From assembly GCF_021728295.1 (NCBI RefSeq), contig NZ_JAKJXE010000005.1, positions 186,001 to 250,000 of the forward strand: a stretch of 64,000 bases of DNA. The letters run 5' to 3'. The position numbers and the translations under genes are program-made. Shown here piece after piece: positions 8,742 to 16,478 of the stretch. The notes beneath the pieces are model-generated. The model did not search any database and was not told the DNA's origin. It worked only from the letters and a program-made list of their open reading frames with translations. Each line of letters begins with the position of its first letter. Within the stretch, counting starts at the first letter, position 1. The DNA is from Pseudomonas petrae (lineage in GTDB: Bacteria > Pseudomonadota > Gammaproteobacteria > Pseudomonadales > Pseudomonadaceae).

Positions 8742-9826
8742 TTATCACCCTCCCCGGCTACGGCCTTCAGCGCCAGCTTGAGCAACTGGTTGTGGTCGTA
8801 GCTGCCGTCGCGATCGTCGGCGTATCGAACGATTAACAGTCCCGCGCTGGGGATGACATACAGCGCCTGCCCCCAATGGCCGAGGGCGGCAAAGGTATCG
8901 GGAGGTGCGTCGGGCCACGGACCCGGCGCGCCGTCTGCAGTCCTGTTCAGCCACCAGTGACCGCCAGGGGCTTCGTCGGTCGGCGTCAGGGATTTGAACG
9001 GGGTGAGGTTGAAATCCACCCAGGCCCTGGGCAGCAACTGGCGGTCTTGCCAGCGCCCGCCGCGTTCCATCAGCAGGCCGATGCGCGCCAGGTCGCGTGC
9101 CGTCATGTACGCATAAGACGACCCTACGAAAGTGCCGGTGGCATCGCGCTCCCACACGGCACTGTTGATGCCCAGCGGCTCGAACAAGGCGGTCCAGGGG
9201 TAATCGGCATAGGCGCCCTCACCGACCATGCTTTTCAGCGCGGCGGCGAGAACGGTGCTGTCGCCGCTGGAATACCGGTATGAAGTGCCCGGCGCACCGG
9301 CGACGCCGTGTTCGGCGGTGTACTGCGCCATGTCGCCGCGCCCTCGGGTGTAGAGCATCGCCACGACCGAAGAGTTGAGCGGCGCGTATTCGTAATCTTC
9401 CTGCCAGTCCAGCCCCGATGCCCAGTGCAGCAGGTCCTGAAGTTTGATATCGGGATGCGCGCCGAACGGCGGATAGAACCTGGCGACGGGGTCTTCAAGC
9501 TTGAAACGACCTTCACCAAAAGCGACGCCAAGCACGCTTGCCAGAATGCTTTTGCTGATCGACCAGGTGAGGTGCGGGGTGTCTGCCCGGGTCACGCTGC
9601 CATAGCGTTCATAAACAACTGCGCCGTCGTGAATGATCAGCAGCGCGTCTGTGCGCACGCCTTTGCGGGTGGCTTCGTCGCGGGTCGGGAAGGCGTAGTT
9701 CTCCAGAGCAGTGAGCGCGTCGTTTCGATTGAGCGGGCGCTCGGACCAGTCCGGCGCCGGCCAGTTTTCGGCCGCGGCAGAACAGGTGAGGAGCAACAGC
9801 GCGAAGACGAATAGCAGACGGCTCAT
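8738..9826 (-). CDS. Secreted class C beta-lactamase-fold serine hydrolase
   Basis: A 362-residue exported protein: a signal peptide (RLLFVFALLLLTCSAAA, cut near residue 19) followed by a penicillin-binding / class C beta-lactamase-like fold. The catalytic SxxK is Ser89-Ile-Ser-Lys92 (TWSISKS), the Tyr-x-Ser/Asn equivalent is RYSSGDS, and the third motif is the GHWG (HxG) form typical of esterase/peptidase relatives rather than true beta-lactamases. The start at 9826 was chosen because it begins the signal peptide; the frame extends 21 codons upstream without a signal. Substrate unknown. Confidence 0.85.
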   Translation of the reverse strand: MSRLLFVFALLLLTCSAAAENWPAPDWSERPLNRNDALTALENYAFPTRDEATRKGVRTDALLIIHDGAVVYERYGSVTRADTPHLTWSISKSILASVLGVAFGEGRFKLEDPVARFYPPFGAHPDIKLQDLLHWASGLDWQEDYEYAPLNSSVVAMLYTRGRGDMAQYTAEHGVAGAPGTSYRYSSGDSTVLAAALKSMVGEGAYADYPWTALFEPLGINSAVWERDATGTFVGSSYAYMTARDLARIGLLMERGGRWQDRQLLPRAWVDFNLTPFKSLTPTDEAPGGHWWLNRTADGAPGPWPDAPPDTFAALGHWGQALYVIPSAGLLIVRYADDRDGSYDHNQLLKLALKAVAGEGDK

Positions 9827-9895
9827 GGAAGGGTCTCGGGCTCGGATGCAGGCAACCGTAGCAAGCAATGATGACAGCCCATCGAACACAACCCC

Positions 9896-9913
9896 CTGTC
9901 ACGCAACCATCAC
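9896..9913 (+). promoter_or_regulatory. Pho-box-like PhoB site upstream of olsBA
   Basis: CTGTCAC, four bases, then CCATCAC. This closely matches the PhoB half-site CTGTCAT repeated with 11-base periodicity. It lies about 109 bases before the olsB start. Ornithine-lipid synthesis is known to be induced by phosphate starvation in pseudomonads, so the site makes biological sense, but binding is inferred. Confidence 0.6.
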
Positions 9914-10021
9914 CAAAGCTTAATGGTCGTGACACGGCCTCTCCCTAGCCTGAATTCGTACAGCAATGCTCGAACAATCAGTCGACCCGCCTGGACGAAG
10001 ACGGGATTACGGAGACGTCGC

Positions 10022-10777
10022 ATGACTCAGATCGCCAGCATTCGAGACACCCGAACCGAACGTCGCCTGCAGGCTGAACGCCTGGTCGGTGAGAAGGCCC
10101 TGCAGGAAGCACAGGCTTTGCGCTTCAGTGTGTTCAGCGGCGAGTTCAACGCCAAGCTCAAGGGCGCCGAACTGGGCCTGGATATCGATGATTACGACGT
10201 TCACTGCATGCACATCGGGGTGCGTGACCTGAGCAGCGGTCGTTTAGTCGCCACCACCCGTTTGCTGGACCACAAGGCCGCCAACACCTTGGGGCGGTTC
10301 TACAGCGAAGAAGAATTCAGCCTGCACGGCCTGCGTCATTTACAGGGCCCGATACTGGAACTGGGCCGCACCTGCGTCGATCCGTCCTACCGCAACGGCG
10401 GCACCATCGCCGTGTTGTGGAGCGAACTGGCCGAGATCCTCAACGAAGGCGGCTACAGCTACCTGATGGGCTGCGCGAGCATTCCGATGCAGGACGGCGG
10501 CATTCAGGCCCACGCGATCATGCAACGCTTGCGCGAACGTTATCTGTGCACCGAGCACCTGCGCGCGGAACCGAAGAATCCGCTGCCGACACTGGACCTG
10601 CCCAACAACGTGATTTGTGAGATGCCGCCGCTGCTCAAGGCCTACATGCGCCTGGGCGCGAAGATCTGCGGCGAACCGTGCTGGGACGAAGACTTCCAGG
10701 TCGCCGACGTGTTCATCCTGCTTAAACGCGACGAGTTGTGCCCACGCTACGCCCGCCACTTCAAGGCAGCAGTGTGA
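10022..10777 (+). CDS. olsB: L-ornithine N-alpha-acyltransferase
   Basis: First enzyme of ornithine-lipid synthesis: transfers a 3-hydroxyacyl group from ACP to the alpha-amino group of ornithine, giving lyso-ornithine lipid. The 251-residue product has the autoinducer-synthase/GNAT-like fold with [12 protein letters not shown] near the start, the [15 protein letters not shown] core and the YLMGCASI strand. The ATG at 10022 fits the known protein start, although the frame is open 33 codons further upstream. Its TGA shares one base with the olsA ATG. A phosphate-free membrane lipid would spare phosphate, in line with the Pho-box-like site upstream. Confidence 0.9.
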   Translation: MTQIASIRDTRTERRLQAERLVGEKALQEAQALRFSVFSGEFNAKLKGAELGLDIDDYDVHCMHIGVRDLSSGRLVATTRLLDHKAANTLGRFYSEEEFSLHGLRHLQGPILELGRTCVDPSYRNGGTIAVLWSELAEILNEGGYSYLMGCASIPMQDGGIQAHAIMQRLRERYLCTEHLRAEPKNPLPTLDLPNNVICEMPPLLKAYMRLGAKICGEPCWDEDFQVADVFILLKRDELCPRYARHFKAAV

Positions 10778-11565
10778 TGAGCACGTGGCGCAGTCATGCG
10801 CGCGTGGTGCGGGTGCTTTGGGTCATTGCGCTGGGCCTGAGCATCGCCGGCACCTTTGCCCTGATGGAACGCCTGCGCATCGGCAACTCCATGGCCCGTC
10901 GCCAGCGCTGGACCGCCTGGTTCATGGCGCGCCTGAGTGCCGCGCTGCCGTTTCGCGTGAACGTCAGCGGCAAGCTGCCGAGCGAGCCGATGTTGTGGGT
11001 GAGCAATCATGTGTCATGGACCGACATTCCACTGCTGGGGATGCTGGCGCCGCTCTCGTTCCTGTCCAAAGCCGAAGTGCGCACGTGGCCAGTCGCGGGC
11101 TGGCTGGCGTTGAAAGCCGGAACACTGTTCATCCGCCGAGGCTCGGGCGAAAGCAAGCTGATTCAGAAGCAGATGGGCCAACACTTGCTCGGCAGGCATT
11201 CGCTGGTGATCTTCCCCGAGGGCACCACCACCGACGGCCGCAGCTTGCGCACCTTCCACGGCCGCCTGCTGTCGAGCGCAATTGAAACCGGTGTGCCGGT
11301 GCAGCCTGTTGCCATTCAGTATGTACGAGACGGCCAGCCGGATCAGATTGCGCCATTCATTGGCGACGACGACCTGCTCTCGCACCTGCGTCGGCTGTTT
11401 GCCAATGAGGTGAGCGAGGTGCACATCCAGCTGCTGTCGCCAATCCCGTCCCAAGGCAAAGAACGCGCGGCGCTGGCGTTTGAGGCGCAGCAGGCGGTGC
11501 AGGTTGCGCTGTTCGGCGAAGCGGTTCAGCCTGCGACGGTACGTTCCGCCGCCAAGGCCGCTTGA
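10777..11565 (+). CDS. olsA: Lyso-ornithine lipid O-acyltransferase
   Basis: Second enzyme of ornithine-lipid synthesis, a PlsC-type acyltransferase that esterifies lyso-ornithine lipid. 262 residues with an N-terminal hydrophobic segment (VLWVIALGLSIAGTFAL), the catalytic HX4D motif in NHVSWTD and the FPEGTT substrate motif. Its ATG shares the A of the olsB stop codon (TGATG), so the two proteins are made from one message. The 3' end overlaps the converging acpH gene by 40 bases. Confidence 0.9.
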   Translation: MSTWRSHARVVRVLWVIALGLSIAGTFALMERLRIGNSMARRQRWTAWFMARLSAALPFRVNVSGKLPSEPMLWVSNHVSWTDIPLLGMLAPLSFLSKAEVRTWPVAGWLALKAGTLFIRRGSGESKLIQKQMGQHLLGRHSLVIFPEGTTTDGRSLRTFHGRLLSSAIETGVPVQPVAIQYVRDGQPDQIAPFIGDDDLLSHLRRLFANEVSEVHIQLLSPIPSQGKERAALAFEAQQAVQVALFGEAVQPATVRSAAKAA

Positions 11566-12122
11566 GCAAACGCCTGAAGCTCCGGATAAAACGCGCTGAA
11601 GTCGTCACTCAATGGTCGGTACAGCGCGTGCAGTTCCTGGTTGACACCGGCCAAGCCTTCCGGCCGTGAAAGGCGGCGCGAGATGCCCGCCAGCGCCTCG
11701 CCCACCACCGAAAATTCACGGTACGAACCCAGCCAGTCTTGCGCTGCCATGCGCGGCGCAATCAGCGCCAGACGCTCCGGCAACGCGGGTTCATCGGCCA
11801 GCACGCGGTAGACCTTGCGGGTGAAGGCATCCAGCGGCTCGTCGGAATACACGTGCCAGTCCCGCGCCAGGCAATGGTCGAAAAACACGTCCAGTGCGAT
11901 GCCTGCATAGCGGCGACGTCCGTCGGGAAAACGCCTCAGTGCCTGCTTGATCAGCGGGTGCGAATCGGTGAATGCATCAATGCGCCGATGCAGACGAATC
12001 GCGCCTTCGATGTCCGCCGGGAAACGTCCGGGCAGCAGCCCTTTGACGAAGTCGCCGTACAGGCTGCCCAACAGTTGCGCCGGGGTCTGCCCGCCAAGGT
12101 GCAGGTGTGCGAGGTAATTCAT
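11526..12122 (-). CDS. acpH: ACP phosphodiesterase
   Basis: Removes the phosphopantetheine arm from holo-acyl carrier protein. The 198 residues begin MNYLAHLHLG and include GDFVKG, HRRIDAFTDSHP and DVFFDHCLARDW, the conserved His/Asp-rich segments of the AcpH family (an HD-like metal site). Length matches the roughly 190-residue E. coli protein. The ATG at 12122 is chosen by family start; 30 more upstream codons are open but look random. It converges on olsA, with the last 40 bases of both genes overlapping on opposite strands. Confidence 0.85.
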   Translation of the reverse strand: MNYLAHLHLGGQTPAQLLGSLYGDFVKGLLPGRFPADIEGAIRLHRRIDAFTDSHPLIKQALRRFPDGRRRYAGIALDVFFDHCLARDWHVYSDEPLDAFTRKVYRVLADEPALPERLALIAPRMAAQDWLGSYREFSVVGEALAGISRRLSRPEGLAGVNQELHALYRPLSDDFSAFYPELQAFAQAALAAERTVAG

Positions 12123-12277
12123 GGTGCTTGCCTTATCGCTGCGAGCGTACTTTTGCGCCTGATTCCCCTGAAGCTGCGGGAATTCATCGCGAGACGCCCG
12201 TACATTCGCCACATTGCCTGCGCCTGTAAAGCGCGATCGCCGCTGAACGCTCCGTCAATAAACCAGGACAGCTCAAT

Positions 12278-12354
12278 ATCGTTATAACTCGATATAACGA
12301 TTTAGCCCGTCCTAATCACCTATTCATATTTGTATATCGCGATTTACAGATATA
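12278..12354 (+). promoter_or_regulatory. Two palindromic operator candidates for PyeR
   Basis: Two AT-rich inverted repeats lie 46-122 bases before pyeR: ATCGTTAT-N8-ATAACGAT at 12278-12301 and TATATC-N10-GATATA at 12333-12354. ATCGCGAT occurs within the second and again at 12367-12374. ArsR-family repressors bind this kind of palindrome and commonly repress their own operon. Which of the two is bound is inferred. Confidence 0.6.
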
Positions 12355-12399
12355 AAGTTCGCCCCATCGCGATACAGCGCAACTGCACTGAGAACGACA

Positions 12400-12708
12400 A
12401 TGCCTACTGACATCGACATCGACGACATCATTAAAGCCCTGGCTCACCCGGTTCGCCGGCAGATTCTGGACTGGCTCAAAGACCCGGTTACGACCTTCCC
12501 CGATCAACGTCACACGATTGATGGCGGTGTTTGTGCCGGTCAGATCGACCAGCGGGCCGGCCTGTCGCAGTCGACCGTTTCGGCCCATCTGGCAACGCTG
12601 CAACGGGCCGGTTTGATCACCAACCAGAAACACGGCCAGTGGCATTTTTTCAAGCGCAACGAAGACGTCATTCAGGCGTTCGTGCAGCAACTGGCGCAGC
12701 GGCTCTGA
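12400..12708 (+). CDS. pyeR: ArsR-family repressor PyeR
   Basis: A 102-residue winged-helix regulator. The recognition helix region is QRAGLSQSTVSAHLATLQRAGLI, followed by a beta-wing (NQKHGQWHFFKRNE). The metal-binding ELCVCDL motif of arsenic-type members is absent. The context of an MFS exporter and an old yellow enzyme immediately downstream matches the P. aeruginosa pyeR-pyeM-xenB operon (PA4354-PA4356), where PyeR represses its own operon. The AT-rich palindromes upstream are likely its operators. Confidence 0.85.
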   Translation: MPTDIDIDDIIKALAHPVRRQILDWLKDPVTTFPDQRHTIDGGVCAGQIDQRAGLSQSTVSAHLATLQRAGLITNQKHGQWHFFKRNEDVIQAFVQQLAQRL

Positions 12709-12745
12709 GCCCTGCGCCACACACCCGCCTTTCAGGAGACGCAAC

Positions 12746-13912
12746 GTGCCCCTTTCACTACTCATTCTGGCCCTGAGCGCCTTTGCCATCGGGACGACCG
12801 AGTTCGTCATCATGGGTCTGCTCCCCGACGTCGCCAGCGACTTGGGCGTCAGCATTCCCGGCGCCGGCTGGCTGGTCACCGGCTACGCCCTGGGCGTTGC
12901 GATCGGCGCGCCGTTCATGGCAATGGCCACCGCGAAGCTGCCGCGCAAAGGCGCGCTGGTCACGCTGATGGGGATCTTCATCATCGGCAACCTGCTCTGC
13001 GCACTGGCGGCAGATTACAACATTCTGATGTTCGCCCGCGTGGTCACTGCGCTCTGCCACGGCGCGTTCTTCGGCATCGGGTCGGTGGTGGCTGCAGGCC
13101 TGGTTCCGGCCAATCGCCGTGCTTCGGCCGTCGCACTGATGTTCACCGGCCTGACCCTGGCCAACGTACTCGGCGTCCCACTGGGCACCGCACTGGGACA
13201 ACAAGCCGGCTGGCGCTCGACCTTTTTCGCGGTGACGGTGATTGGCGTCATCGCCTTCATCGGCCTGATTCGTTTCCTGCCGGGCAAACGCGATGAAGAG
13301 AAACTCGACATGCGCGCCGAACTGGCTGCCCTCAAGGGCGTAGGCATCTGGCTGTCGCTGAGCATGACCGCGCTGTTCGCCGCGTCCGTGTTCGCGCTGT
13401 TCACCTACGTCGCGCCACTGTTGGGCGAAGTCACCGGCGTCTCGCCTTTGGGCGTGACCTGGACGCTGATGCTTATCGGCCTCGGTCTGACGCTGGGCAA
13501 CATCATCGGCGGCAAACTTGCCGACCGCCGACTGGCCGCCACACTCATCGGCGTGTTCATCGCCATGGCGGTGATTTCCACGGTGCTGAGCTGGACCAGC
13601 ACGGCGCTGATCCCGGCTGAGATCACCCTGTTCCTCTGGGCCACCGCCGCGTTCGCCGCCGTGCCTGCGCTGCAGATCAACGTGGTGACCTTCGGCAAGG
13701 CCGCGCCCAATCTGGTTTCCACCCTGAACATCGGGGCCTTCAACGTCGGCAACGCGCTGGGCGCGTGGGTCGGCGGCAGCGTCATCGCCCATGGTTTCGG
13801 CCTGACCACCGTGCCGCTCGCGGCCGGCGTACTCGCGGTGCTTGCCCTGCTGGTCACGCTGATCAACTTCCGTCAGCGCGACGATGCCGAACTGGCCGCC
13901 GTGACGAACTGA
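12746..13912 (+). CDS. pyeM: MFS exporter PyeM
   Basis: A 388-residue, 12-helix major facilitator protein of the drug:H+ antiporter DHA1 type (AraJ/SotB-like): FVIMGLLPDVASDLGVS near the start and the GALVTLMGIFIIGNLLCAL helix. It starts with GTG at 12746, six bases after AGGAGA (12734-12739). There is no competing ATG. It follows pyeR by 37 bases and precedes xenB by 63, so the three form one operon. Substrate unknown. Confidence 0.85.
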   Translation: MPLSLLILALSAFAIGTTEFVIMGLLPDVASDLGVSIPGAGWLVTGYALGVAIGAPFMAMATAKLPRKGALVTLMGIFIIGNLLCALAADYNILMFARVVTALCHGAFFGIGSVVAAGLVPANRRASAVALMFTGLTLANVLGVPLGTALGQQAGWRSTFFAVTVIGVIAFIGLIRFLPGKRDEEKLDMRAELAALKGVGIWLSLSMTALFAASVFALFTYVAPLLGEVTGVSPLGVTWTLMLIGLGLTLGNIIGGKLADRRLAATLIGVFIAMAVISTVLSWTSTALIPAEITLFLWATAAFAAVPALQINVVTFGKAAPNLVSTLNIGAFNVGNALGAWVGGSVIAHGFGLTTVPLAAGVLAVLALLVTLINFRQRDDAELAAVTN

Positions 13913-13975
13913 TTACCCGAATCTTTACAACCTGCGGATCCACCCATTACTCATTGCACTGAGGATTTTTGTCCC

Positions 13976-15025
13976 ATGACCACGATTTTTGACCCGATCA
14001 AGATGGGCGACCTGGAACTGTCCAACCGGATCGTCATGGCGCCGCTGACCCGCTGCCGCGCCGACGAAGGCCGCGTACCCAACGCGCTGATGGCCGAATA
14101 CTACGTTCAGCGCGCCTCGGCCGGCCTGATCATCAGCGAAGCGACGTCGGTCACGCCGATGGGCGTTGGCTACCCCGACACCCCGGGCATCTGGTCCAAC
14201 GACCAAGTGCGCGGCTGGGCCAACATCACTAAAGCCGTGCACGCGGCCGGCGGCAAGATCGTGCTGCAACTGTGGCACGTGGGTCGCGTTTCGCACCCGA
14301 CTTACCTGAACGGCGAAACCCCGGTTGCGCCGAGCGCCATCCAGCCAAAAGGCCACGTGAGCCTGGTGCGTCCGCTGTCTGACTTCGTCACCCCGCGCGC
14401 GCTGGAACTGGCGGAAATCGAGGAAATCGTCGATGCCTACCGCGTCGGTGCCGAAAACGCCAAGGCCGCCGGCTTCGACGGCGTCGAGATCCATGGCGCC
14501 AACGGTTACCTGCTCGACCAGTTCCTGCAAACCAGCACCAACACCCGCACCGATGCCTACGGCGGCTCGCTGGAAAACCGCGCCCGGCTGCTGCTGGAAG
14601 TGACCGACGCCGCCGTTGAAGTCTGGGGCGCTGGCCGTGTCGGCGTGCACCTGGCACCCCGCGCCGACGCGCACGACATGGGCGACGCCAACCTGGCCGA
14701 GACCTTCACCTACGTCGCCAGCGAACTCGGCAAACGCGGCATCGCCTTCATCTGCGCCCGCGAACGTGAGCTCGACGATAGCCTCGGCCCACGCCTGAAA
14801 GAAGCCTTCGGCGGCGTGTTCATCGCCAACGAGAAATTCACCAAAGAAAGCGCCAACGCCTGGCTCGCCAGCGGCAAGGCAGACGCCGTCGCCTTCGGCG
14901 TGCCTTTCATCGCCAATCCCGACCTGCCGGCACGTCTGGCCAAGGATGCCCCGCTCAACGAGCCTCGTCCTGAAACCTTCTACGCCAAGGGCGCCGAAGG
15001 CTATGTGGATTACCCGACGCTGTAA
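13976..15025 (+). CDS. xenB: Old yellow enzyme family xenobiotic reductase
   Basis: An FMN-dependent NADPH reductase of 349 residues that reduces activated C=C bonds and nitro groups (nitroglycerin, TNT, enones). Family marks are IVMAPLTRCRA near the N-terminus, the substrate-binding HGANGYLLDQFLQ with the preceding FDGVEIH, RTDAYGGSLENR, and the flavin-phosphate region VAFGVPFIANPDLP. It is the third gene of the pyeR operon, so induction would follow release of PyeR. The composite structured repeat begins right after its stop. Confidence 0.92.
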   Translation: MTTIFDPIKMGDLELSNRIVMAPLTRCRADEGRVPNALMAEYYVQRASAGLIISEATSVTPMGVGYPDTPGIWSNDQVRGWANITKAVHAAGGKIVLQLWHVGRVSHPTYLNGETPVAPSAIQPKGHVSLVRPLSDFVTPRALELAEIEEIVDAYRVGAENAKAAGFDGVEIHGANGYLLDQFLQTSTNTRTDAYGGSLENRARLLLEVTDAAVEVWGAGRVGVHLAPRADAHDMGDANLAETFTYVASELGKRGIAFICARERELDDSLGPRLKEAFGGVFIANEKFTKESANAWLASGKADAVAFGVPFIANPDLPARLAKDAPLNEPRPETFYAKGAEGYVDYPTL

Positions 15026-15038
15026 GCGGGACGGATGC

Positions 15039-15082
15039 GGAGCGTCACGGAGTGCATACCCACGCGGAGCGTGGGAACGATC
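15039..15082 (+). repeat. Short palindromic intergenic repeat (GCGTGGG type)
   Basis: Contains CCCACGC-GGA-GCGTGGG at 15059-15075 preceded by a GAGCGTCAC motif and followed by ACGATC. The same arrangement recurs at 38244-38295, there with CCCACGC-AGA-GCGTGGG, both just before a composite repeat. It looks like an independent small repeat family. Confidence 0.65.
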
Positions 15083-15125
15083 AGGCCGGTTTTACCAATA
15101 AAACTGATGTCGCACTCACTGGCCC

Positions 15126-15215
15126 CTTCCCGGCTAAAGCCGGTCCCACGAAAAGCGATGCGTGCAGTCAGTGGGACCGGCGGCGACCACCGTAGGACCG
15201 GCTTCAGCCGGGAAG
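15126..15215 (+). repeat. REPIN-like inverted pair, family 1, copy 1
   Basis: Two inverted 21-base arms: one at 15126-15146, containing CCCGGCTAAAGCCGG, and one at 15195-15215, containing ACCGGCTTCAGCCGGGAAG. Each arm is itself palindromic, the hallmark of paired REP sequences. No RAYT transposase gene is present in the window. The pair forms the left part of a composite repeat. Confidence 0.85.
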
Positions 15216-15274
15216 CGCTTGATCTGCTTTTGATCTGCTTTTGATCTTCCTGCGCAAAAAGCCCAGTCACCGCC

Positions 15275-15497
15275 AAACGCGACTTGGGTGCAGGCTGAAC
15301 GCAGGTTTCGCGCAGTGGGCCGAGCCGCATGGATGCGGCGAGAGCGCCGTCAGGACATGGATGTCCGTTCGGCGCGGGCCCACGGAGCGGGACCGGAGTG
15401 AAGGAACCCTGACGAAGGAAGGGCCAAACCAGGAGCAGGGCCTTTTTGGTTACTTTTTCGGCTCTTGGAAAAAGTGACCCGCCGTAAGGGCGGAACC
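15275..15497 (+). repeat. Structured composite-repeat core, copy 1
   Basis: A 223-base segment nearly identical to 58255-58477 and diverged from 38490-38706. Hairpins seen on the plus strand: GCCGCAT/ATGCGGC (15324-15339); a two-part stem GCGCCG...CGGCGC enclosing GGACAT/ATGTCC with a GG loop (15344-15375); a 12-pair stem 15448-15459 with 15468-15479; and CCGCC/GGCGG (15479-15493). Short reading frames on both strands recur between copies only because the DNA is repeated. Between xenB and the converging coiled-coil gene. Confidence 0.85.
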
Positions 15498-15553
15498 ACA
15501 CTCAGCAACACCGCGATAATGGATATACACGCCGTCATCCAGGACTACCCGAA

Positions 15554-16411
15554 TCATTGCCCCCGCGCATTCATCTGCTGCGACAACGTCTGAATCTGAC
15601 TCTGCAACGTATTAATCGTCCGCGTCATCTGCGCACGAAACGCATCAAACTCCTGCAGACTCGCCCCCGATGAAGCAGCCGCCGCCGGACGATTCTCCAA
15701 CTCACTCTTCACCACCACCATATCCTGCTCAAGCTGCTCGATCGCCTGACTGCCGTTCGCCTTTTTCAGACCCGCCACATCCGCAGTCAAACCCTTCAGC
15801 TGCGTCTCCAGCCGCTCCTGCTCAGCCTGAATCGACTTGCCATCCGGCACCGCCGCCTTCAACGCCGCCAGCTCAGTCGCCACCGCCTTCAACTGATCCT
15901 GCAACTGCTGATTGACTGACTGCTGCTGGGCACTCTGCGTGCTGATCTGCTCCAGCCGCTTGTCCAGCCCGCCCTGCAAACCCGCCACACCCTGCTGCTG
16001 CTTGCTCTGATCCGCCAACTGATCCTGCAACTGCTTGATCTGCGCCTTCAACGCCTCACTGCTGCTCGCCATCGACTCGGTCGCCACCACCTTGCCGGAG
16101 ATATCCTGCAAGCGCCCCGCCGCTTCTTCACTGATCCGCGCGAAACTTTCCTGCGTCGCCACCAGCTGCTGTTCCATCAACGAGACCTGCTGAAAACTCC
16201 ACCAGCCCAGGCCGCAAAACGCGATAAACAGCACACAGATCAACGCCCACAAGGCGCCGGTACCGGGCGCCTTCACCTTCACCACCGGCGTATCGCGCGA
16301 ATACACGGTCGTGCGCTCGCGGGCGCCCGGCGGCGGCAGAAAATCATCGTCATCGTCTTTGGCGCTGAGGCTCGGGACGTCATCGACGTCGTCATAGGGA
16401 TCTTTGCGCAT
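15554..16411 (-). CDS. Single-pass membrane coiled-coil protein
   Basis: 285 residues: an acidic N-terminal region (DDVDDVPSLSAKDDDDDF), one transmembrane helix (ALWALICVLFIAFCGLGWW, about 57-75), then an almost continuous coiled coil rich in Gln, Leu, Lys and Glu to the C-terminus. It matches the position of PA4360, labelled a chromosome-segregation ATPase in P. aeruginosa, but I see no Walker motif, so ATPase activity is not supported. The topology is cytoplasmic acid head, periplasmic coil. The start at 16411 begins MRKDPYDD; the upstream open codons lie mostly in the intergenic region. Confidence 0.75.
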   Translation of the reverse strand: MRKDPYDDVDDVPSLSAKDDDDDFLPPPGARERTTVYSRDTPVVKVKAPGTGALWALICVLFIAFCGLGWWSFQQVSLMEQQLVATQESFARISEEAAGRLQDISGKVVATESMASSSEALKAQIKQLQDQLADQSKQQQGVAGLQGGLDKRLEQISTQSAQQQSVNQQLQDQLKAVATELAALKAAVPDGKSIQAEQERLETQLKGLTADVAGLKKANGSQAIEQLEQDMVVVKSELENRPAAAASSGASLQEFDAFRAQMTRTINTLQSQIQTLSQQMNARGQ

Positions 16412-16478
16412 GGTTTTACCTTTGAAAAAATCGCTGAATCTGAATGGCTCGCAGTATAACCACGGATGTTGACGCCTT

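Noticed and set aside
9836..9910. Possible additional promoter elements in the serine hydrolase / olsB divergent region
   Set aside because: Apart from the Pho-box-like repeat, no -35/-10 pair with acceptable spacing was seen.
15126..15497. CRISPR array
   Set aside because: The repeats are inverted pairs and long blocks; there are no regularly spaced short direct repeats with unique spacers and no cas genes.
15010..15501. Similar minus-strand reading frames in the three composite repeats, at 15010-15501, 38294-38770 and 58209-58511, sharing a WPFLRQGSFTPV-like segment
   Set aside because: They are recurrent because the DNA is repeated. They lack ribosome sites and domains, and the differences between copies preserve base pairing rather than codons.
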